From positions 1-7,094 of the forward strand of contig CAZEJK010000261.1 in assembly GCA_964512045.1 (NCBI GenBank): DNA of 7,094 nt, read 5' to 3'. This DNA comes from CAZEJK01 sp964512045 (GTDB lineage Bacteria; Acidobacteriota; Thermoanaerobaculia; Thermoanaerobaculales; Sulfomarinibacteraceae). Shown here one piece after another: positions 1 to 7,094 of the stretch. The notes under the pieces were generated by a model that saw only the letters and a list, made by a program, of their open reading frames with translations, was not told the origin of the DNA and did not search any database. The position numbers and the translations under genes were made by a program. The stretch's first letter is position 1. Each line of letters starts with the position of its first letter.

Positions 1-3996
<3,996 letters not shown>

Positions 3997-4011
3997 CGAG
4001 GGAACCTCCAG

Positions 4012-4038
4012 ACCAGTACAGACCGCACCAATACAGAC
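4012..4038 (-). repeat. Tandem imperfect 12-nt direct repeat upstream of rpoB
   Basis: The minus strand carries GTCTGTATTGGT (4027-4038) and GTCTGTACTGGT (4012-4023), 11 of 12 identical, with a 3-nt spacer (15-nt period). The pair sits between the strong hairpin and the rpoB ribosome site, so it lies wholly in non-coding sequence. The function is unknown. It could be a paired protein-binding site in the leader RNA or DNA, or a chance duplication. Confidence 0.55.
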
Positions 4039-4061
4039 ACGGGGAGCTTGAACCTCCCCGT
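4039..4061 (-). promoter_or_regulatory. Strong GC-rich hairpin in the rplL-rpoB leader
   Basis: The minus strand reads ACGGGGAG, a 7-nt loop, then CTCCCCGT: a perfect 8-bp stem, extendable by one U-G pair. It is the most stable-looking hairpin in the non-coding sequence here. The bases after it (GTCTGTATTGG) are not a T tract, which argues against a factor-independent terminator. A partial attenuator, an RNase processing site or a protein-binding element that sets the rplL to rpoB expression ratio are the likely options. Confidence 0.5.
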
Positions 4062-4074
4062 ACCTTCACGCGAA

Positions 4075-4098
4075 GCTCGTCGGTCGAAACGACGGAGC
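4075..4098 (-). promoter_or_regulatory. Hairpin just after rplL (possible processing or attenuation site)
   Basis: Thirteen nt after the rplL stop, the minus-strand RNA can pair CGUCG (4090-4094) with CGACG (4078-4082) around a 7-nt loop. GCU/AGC extends it by three pairs after a single bulged C, giving 8 bp in total. No U-run follows, so it is not an intrinsic terminator. In E. coli the rplL-rpoB gap holds an attenuator and an RNase III site, so this may be a functional analogue; that is inference from position only. Confidence 0.4.
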
Positions 4099-4111
4099 AG
4101 GAAGAGTTTCG

Positions 4112-4498
4112 TTACTTCACCTCCACCTGCGCCCCGGCCTCCTCGAACTTCTTCTTGATCGACTCGGCCTCTTCCTTGTCCACCCCTTCCTTGATGTTGG
4201 TTGGGGCGCTCTCGACCAGCTCCTTCGCTTCCTTCAGACCGAGAGCCGTCACCTCACGGACCACCTTGATGACATTGATCTTCTTGTCACCAAATGAGTT
4301 GAGCACAACGGCAAACTCCGTCTGTTCCTCTTCGGCTTCGCCCGCGCCGGCACCGCCACCACCCTGGGGCATCATCATCGGCATCCCAGCCGAGGCGGCC
4401 GACACACCAAACTCGTCTTCCAGGGCCTTCACCAGCTGGTTCAGGTCCATCACCGACATGCCCTTGATCTGCTCGATCATCTCTTCGATCTGGGCCAT
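4112..4498 (-). CDS. rplL: 50S ribosomal protein L7/L12
   Basis: L7/L12 is the multi-copy stalk protein that recruits and stimulates EF-Tu, EF-G, IF2 and release factors. The 128 residues match the family. The N-terminal dimerisation and L10-binding domain is about 1-36. A flexible hinge rich in Met, Gly, Ala and Glu covers about 37-58. The C-terminal factor-binding domain is about 59-128, with the conserved helices around IKVVRE (77-82) and LGLKEAKELVE (86-96). The ATG at 4496-4498 follows a strong AAGGAGG, and the stop is TAA. It lies between rplJ (65 nt upstream) and rpoB (115 nt downstream), the standard order. The hinge composition suits a moderately GC-rich genome and nothing appears damaged. 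Confidence 0.97.
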   Translation of the reverse strand: MAQIEEMIEQIKGMSVMDLNQLVKALEDEFGVSAASAGMPMMMPQGGGGAGAGEAEEEQTEFAVVLNSFGDKKINVIKVVREVTALGLKEAKELVESAPTNIKEGVDKEEAESIKKKFEEAGAQVEVK

Positions 4499-4507
4499 TT
4501 TCCGAAT

Positions 4508-4514
4508 CCTCCTT
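4508..4514 (-). promoter_or_regulatory. rplL ribosome binding site
   Basis: The minus strand carries a full AAGGAGG nine nt upstream of the rplL ATG, a near-perfect match to the 16S rRNA 3' tail. Together with the 65-nt gap it should allow rplL to be initiated independently of rplJ. This fits the need for several L12 copies per L10 on the ribosome (known from the family; the effect here is inferred). Confidence 0.75.
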
Positions 4515-4529
4515 GGGGGTTGCTCACGA

Positions 4530-4542
4530 CTCGTTCATCGAG
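4530..4542 (-). promoter_or_regulatory. Small hairpin in the rplJ-rplL gap
   Basis: In the 65-nt gap the minus-strand RNA can form CUCG/CGAG around a 5-nt AUGAA loop, extendable by one G-U pair. It lies between the rplJ stop and the rplL ribosome site. The stem is short and has no following U-run, so it is not an intrinsic terminator. A role is uncertain; a mild effect on decay or translation is the most that can be suggested. Confidence 0.25.
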
Positions 4543-4563
4543 CGCGTCTTAAGTTTCAGTTCG

Positions 4564-5100
4564 TCAGTCCGTCGCCCCTGCGGCGTCCGATTTGTCTGCG
4601 ATCTGCTGCAGCACGAAGGCCAGGTTCTGCACCGGGCTGTTCAGCGCCGTGACCAGCCGCCGCATCGGCGACTGCAACAGGAACAGCATCTTCGCCACAA
4701 GCTCATCCCGGCCCGGCAGGTCGGCGACCTTCACCGCCTGGTCCCTGTCCAACAGCTGGCCTTCCACGAACGCCTTCTTGAAGGCCAGTCCTTCATGGTC
4801 CTTGGCGAATCCGCGCAGCACCTTGGCCAGCTCGACGCCGTCGCCTCGAGTGTACGCGAAGCTGTTCGGACCGTTCAGCTCCCCGCCGATCGGCTCCAAG
4901 GGTGTCCCTTCGACAGCAAGGCGCACGACCGAGTTCTTGAACACCTTGTAGGTGGCATCGATCTTCCGGATCTCGCTGCGCAGAACGTTGACCTCGTTCA
5001 CCGACAGGCCACTGTTCTCCATCACGAAGACCGTCTCGACACCGTCGAGCTGCTCACGCAGCTCGGTGTACCGTTTCTCCTTCTGCTCCCGTGTGAGCAT
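4564..5100 (-). CDS. rplJ: 50S ribosomal protein L10
   Basis: L10 anchors the L7/L12 dimers to 23S rRNA and so builds the ribosomal stalk. In many bacteria the L10-L12 complex represses its own mRNA. The protein has 178 residues, within the family range. The N-terminal rRNA-binding domain includes VFKNSVVRLA (53-62) and the conserved NGPNSFAYTRGD (76-87). The C-terminal helix that carries L12 dimers lies at about 144-173. The ATG at 5098-5100 follows GGGAG with a 5-nt spacer, and a purine-rich GAGAGAGGT lies further upstream. Only 29 nt separate it from rplA, leaving no room for the long structured L10 leader seen in E. coli and many other bacteria. The stop is TGA. Confidence 0.97.
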   Translation of the reverse strand: MLTREQKEKRYTELREQLDGVETVFVMENSGLSVNEVNVLRSEIRKIDATYKVFKNSVVRLAVEGTPLEPIGGELNGPNSFAYTRGDGVELAKVLRGFAKDHEGLAFKKAFVEGQLLDRDQAVKVADLPGRDELVAKMLFLLQSPMRRLVTALNSPVQNLAFVLQQIADKSDAAGATD

Positions 5101-5129
5101 GGCGTCTCCCTACCTCTCTCAGCGTCTCG

Positions 5130-5828
5130 CTACTTGATGTCGAGGCTGGTCAGGTCCACCTGGACACCAGGGCCCATCGTCGACGCGACGTGCACTGCGT
5201 GGACATAGCGTCCCTTCGCCGAGGCCGGCTTTGCCTTGAGCACAGCATCGACCAGCGCCCGGGTGTTCTCTTCGAGCTGCTCGCTACCGAACGAGACCCG
5301 TCCGACCGGAGCGTGCACGATCGCTGTACGGTCGACTCGAAACTCCACTCGACCCGCCTTGATCTCGCGAACAGCCGCGTCGATGTTGGGGGTCACCGTG
5401 CCGGACTTCGGGTTCGGCATCAGTCCTCGGGGACCGAGCACCCGACCGACCTTGGACAGCCCGCGCATCATCGGCGGCGTCGCCACGACAGCGTCAAACT
5501 CCAGCCAGCCATCCTGGATCTTCGCGACCGCGTCGTCGGCGTTCATCACGAAGTCGGCCCCTGCCTCCTCTGCCAGAGCCTGGTCGGGACCGTCCGCGAC
5601 GGCCAGCACACGGCGGGTCTTGCCGGTACCGTGGGGCAGGACGACAGTGCCCCGCACCATCTGATCTGCATGCCGCGGGTTGACTCCGAGCCGCATCGCC
5701 ACCTCGACGGTCTCGTCGAACCTGGCGAACGCCGAGTCCTTGATCAATCCGATCGCGTCGGCCACCGGATACGGGCGTCGCTCGACCTTCTCGGCCGCTG
5801 CACGGTAGTTCTTGCTTCGACGTGCCAT
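5130..5828 (-). CDS. rplA: 50S ribosomal protein L1
   Basis: L1 forms the mobile L1 stalk, which helps release deacylated tRNA from the E site. In many bacteria it also represses its own operon by binding the rplK-rplA mRNA. The 232 residues match the usual size. The L1 signature VGRVLGPRGLMPNPKSGTVT sits at 127-146 in domain II. Domain I is built from the two ends, including the basic N-terminus and the C-terminal TMGPGVQVD segment (218-226). The ATG at 5826-5828 is chosen because a strong AGGAGG (5835-5840) lies 6 nt upstream. An in-frame TTG at 5841-5843 would put that site inside the gene and add five atypical residues. The rplK TGA supplies the first base of this ribosome site. Confidence 0.97.
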   Translation of the reverse strand: MARRSKNYRAAAEKVERRPYPVADAIGLIKDSAFARFDETVEVAMRLGVNPRHADQMVRGTVVLPHGTGKTRRVLAVADGPDQALAEEAGADFVMNADDAVAKIQDGWLEFDAVVATPPMMRGLSKVGRVLGPRGLMPNPKSGTVTPNIDAAVREIKAGRVEFRVDRTAIVHAPVGRVSFGSEQLEENTRALVDAVLKAKPASAKGRYVHAVHVASTMGPGVQVDLTSLDIK

Positions 5829-5831
5829 CGG

Positions 5832-5840
5832 CCACCTCCT
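5832..5840 (-). promoter_or_regulatory. rplA ribosome binding site that decides the start
   Basis: On the minus strand the sequence AGGAGGTGG overlaps the last base of the rplK TGA stop and ends 3 nt before the rplA ATG; the AGGAGG core sits 6 nt upstream. It is among the strongest Shine-Dalgarno matches in the window. It supports the ATG at 5828 over the TTG at 5843 and indicates translational coupling of L11 and L1, the usual basis of their joint control. Confidence 0.8.
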
Positions 5841-6265
5841 CAATCGACCACGTGGATCCCCATGGATCGAGCGGTCCCGAGGACCGTCGCCATGGCAGAT
5901 TCCACCGAGTCGGTGTTGAGGTCGGGGAGCTTGGTCTTCGCGATCTCCTCGACCTGAGCACGGGTGACCTTGCCAGCGGTCTCGCGGTTGGGCACCCCAG
6001 AGCCTTTCTGAACCGATGCCGCCTGCTTGAGCAGGAACGACACCGGCGGCGTCTTGGTAATGAACGAGTAGGTACGATCGGAGTAGACGGTAATCACCAC
6101 CGGAATGACGATTCCGATATCCTTCTGCGTCCGCGCATTGAACGCCTTGCAGAAATCCATGATGTTGAGACCGTGCTGTCCGAGTGCCGGGCCCACAGGA
6201 GGCGCGGGGGTCGCCTGTCCTCCCGGCAGCTGTAGCTTGATAAACCCCGTAATCTTCTTGGCCAT
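5840..6265 (-). CDS. rplK: 50S ribosomal protein L11
   Basis: L11 binds the GTPase-associated centre of 23S rRNA at the base of the stalk. It is needed for RelA activation and is part of the thiostrepton site. The 141 residues match the family. The N-terminal domain has the proline-rich loop ATPAPPVGPALGQ (18-30) that meets thiostrepton and elongation factors. The C-terminal rRNA-binding domain spans about 75-141, with a conserved helix near 118-136. The start is the ATG at 6263-6265. A longer in-frame start at 6325 would add 20 residues and overlap nusG by 50 nt; the Shine-Dalgarno AAGGGGAG directly before 6265 and the canonical MAKK start reject it. The gap to nusG is 10 nt and the nusG stop lies inside the ribosome site, which implies coupled translation. 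Confidence 0.97.
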   Translation of the reverse strand: MAKKITGFIKLQLPGGQATPAPPVGPALGQHGLNIMDFCKAFNARTQKDIGIVIPVVITVYSDRTYSFITKTPPVSFLLKQAASVQKGSGVPNRETAGKVTRAQVEEIAKTKLPDLNTDSVESAMATVLGTARSMGIHVVD

Positions 6266-6275
6266 GGGACTCCCC

Positions 6276-6809
6276 TTAGGTGAGCTTCTGCACCTGGCGG
6301 AACTCCATCTCGACCGGTGTGTCACGCCCGAAGATGGTCACCATCACTTTGACCGTTGAACGGTCCAGGTTGACCTCCTCCACCACGCCGGTGAAGGTTG
6401 CAAACGGTCCTTCCGTGATCCGGACCTTCTCGCCCTTGTCGAACATCTCCTTCGGACGAGGCTTCTCTTGAGTGGCGGCCGACTGGTGGAGGATCTGGTT
6501 CACCTCCTCCTCGGACAACGGCGTCGGCTTCTTGCCGGCGCCGACGAAGCCAGTGACCTTCGGCGTATTGCGCACCAGGTGCCACGCGTCGTCGGTCATC
6601 TCCATTTCCACCAGAATGTAGCCTGGGAAGAACTTGCGTTTGTACTCTCGGCGCTTGCCGTTCTTCATCTCGACCACAGTCTCGGTGGGGATCCGGACCT
6701 CTCCGAAGTACTCGGTCATCCCCAGCGCTTCGACGCGCTGCTCGAGCGTCTTCTTCACCCGGTCTTCAAACCCGGAGTAGGTGTGGACGATATACCACTG
6801 CTTACCCAT
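6276..6809 (-). CDS. nusG: Transcription termination/antitermination factor NusG
   Basis: NusG binds the RNA polymerase clamp across the DNA cleft to suppress pausing. Through its C-terminal KOW domain it contacts Rho or ribosomal protein S10. The 177 residues match the family's usual length. The NGN domain covers about 1-112, with the typical start WYIVHTYSGFE (5-15) and the segment FFPGYILVEM (60-69). A linker follows, then the KOW domain at about 123-177 with the family signature IFGRDTPVE (159-167). No insertion domain is present. The ATG at 6807-6809 is the only plausible start; its ribosome site is weak (GGGGTG at 6814-6819), so translational coupling to secE 12 nt upstream is likely. 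The TAA stop overlaps the rplK Shine-Dalgarno sequence. Confidence 0.97.
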   Translation of the reverse strand: MGKQWYIVHTYSGFEDRVKKTLEQRVEALGMTEYFGEVRIPTETVVEMKNGKRREYKRKFFPGYILVEMEMTDDAWHLVRNTPKVTGFVGAGKKPTPLSEEEVNQILHQSAATQEKPRPKEMFDKGEKVRITEGPFATFTGVVEEVNLDRSTVKVMVTIFGRDTPVEMEFRQVQKLT

Positions 6810-6821
6810 CCTACACCCCGA

Positions 6822-7022
6822 CTATGAGAAGACGTCAAAGATGGCGTTCACCACCTTGAGGAAAACCCAGTCCCACGCGTACAGGTACACGCCGAATATG
6901 ACCGACGCGATGATGACCACCACCGTCGTGTTGATCACCTCCTGCTTGGAGGGCCAAGTGACCTTTTTTGTCTCGGCGACTACCTCTCGGAGAAAGGTCC
7001 GCAAACGATTCCACCACTCCAT
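6822..7022 (-). CDS. secE: Preprotein translocase subunit SecE
   Basis: This 66-residue protein is the small essential subunit of the SecYEG channel in the inner membrane, where it clamps and stabilises SecY. Residues 1-28 form the amphipathic cytoplasmic part and carry the family hallmark (E17, K19-K20-V21, W23-P24, E28). Residues about 32-58 form one hydrophobic transmembrane helix. The length is that of the usual single-helix bacterial SecE; E. coli SecE has two extra helices. The ATG at 7020-7022 is preceded by GGAG (7031-7034) with an 8-nt spacer, and the stop is TAG. It lies between tRNA-Trp and nusG (12-nt gap), which is its standard position. Identity is secure from the motif, size and neighbours. 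Confidence 0.95.
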   Translation of the reverse strand: MEWWNRLRTFLREVVAETKKVTWPSKQEVINTTVVVIIASVIFGVYLYAWDWVFLKVVNAIFDVFS

Positions 7023-7047
7023 GGTGCTGACTCCAACCGAGCGAGAG

Positions 7048-7094
7048 TGGCAGGCCAGGAGGGACTCGAACCCCCAACAACCGGTTTTGGAGAC
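7048..7094 (-). tRNA. tRNA-Trp (anticodon CCA), 3' part only
   Basis: The minus strand shows the 3' half of a tRNA. It has an anticodon loop CTCCAAA at 7086-7092 with anticodon CCA at 7088-7090, and the 3' anticodon-stem strand ACCGG at 7081-7085. A 5-nt variable region follows, then a T arm with a 5-bp stem (one G-T pair) and loop TTCGAGT at 7064-7070. The 3' acceptor strand CTGGCCT, discriminator G and a genome-encoded CCA (7048-7050) complete it. The CCA anticodon reads the Trp codon UGG. The D arm and 5' acceptor strand lie beyond the window edge, so the full cloverleaf cannot be checked. The gene ends 25 nt before the secE start, which suggests cotranscription and processing out of a tRNA-mRNA precursor. 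A tRNA-Trp just before secE is a common bacterial arrangement, often with tuf further upstream. Confidence 0.93.

Noticed and set aside
4039..4061. Intrinsic terminator between rplL and rpoB.
   Set aside because: The stem is strong but is followed by GTCTGTATTGG instead of a T tract, and rpoB directly follows with its own ribosome site.
6266..6325. Longer rplK start adding 20 residues.
   Set aside because: It would overlap nusG by 50 nt and the added residues do not resemble L11. The ATG at 6265 has the canonical MAKK start and a good ribosome site.
6963..6969. An A-AAA-AAG heptamer in frame in secE, a possible -1 frameshift site.
   Set aside because: It encodes the conserved Lys-Lys of SecE (residues 19-20), the zero-frame protein is complete and of normal length, and no stimulatory structure or alternative product was seen.

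Overview
This 7,094-base window is a core-genome segment read entirely from the minus strand. In transcription order it holds the 3' part of a tRNA-Trp gene, secE, nusG, rplK (L11), rplA (L1), rplJ (L10), rplL (L7/L12) and most of rpoB (RNA polymerase beta). rpoB runs off the low-coordinate edge. No mobile element, CRISPR array, phage gene or defence gene was seen, and no gene was recognised on the plus strand.

Layout from high to low coordinates: tRNA-Trp 7048-7094 (5' half outside the window); secE 6822-7022; nusG 6276-6809; rplK 5840-6265; rplA 5130-5828; rplJ 4564-5100; rplL 4112-4498; rpoB 1-3996. Gaps are 25, 12, 10, 11, 29, 65 and 115 nt. Only the last two have room for regulatory RNA structure. 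No promoter or canonical intrinsic terminator is visible, so transcription most likely starts upstream of the window, before the tRNA.

The genes form the classic transcription/translation/secretion cluster. SecE is the small SecYEG subunit. NusG couples RNA polymerase to Rho or the ribosome. L11, L10 and L12 build the ribosomal stalk that recruits translation GTPases, and L1 forms the opposite stalk. RpoB carries half of the polymerase active centre. All reading frames are intact; rpoB was read codon by codon for 1,332 codons with no stop.

The organism is a bacterium with a moderately GC-rich genome (roughly 60% by eye). RpoB has lineage insertions absent from the Bacillus type. The most telling is an eight-cysteine, two-zinc-ribbon insert near the N-terminus, and a second insert of about 40 residues follows the rifampicin region. 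From memory, inserts of this kind occur in Acidobacteriota and perhaps neighbouring phyla, so an Acidobacteriota-like source is my best guess at low confidence.

The window is essentially ordinary housekeeping DNA and I do not see a new biological system. The points worth a second look are the RpoB inserts, the structured rplL-rpoB leader with a tandem 12-nt repeat, and the lack of room for a canonical L10 leader before rplJ.
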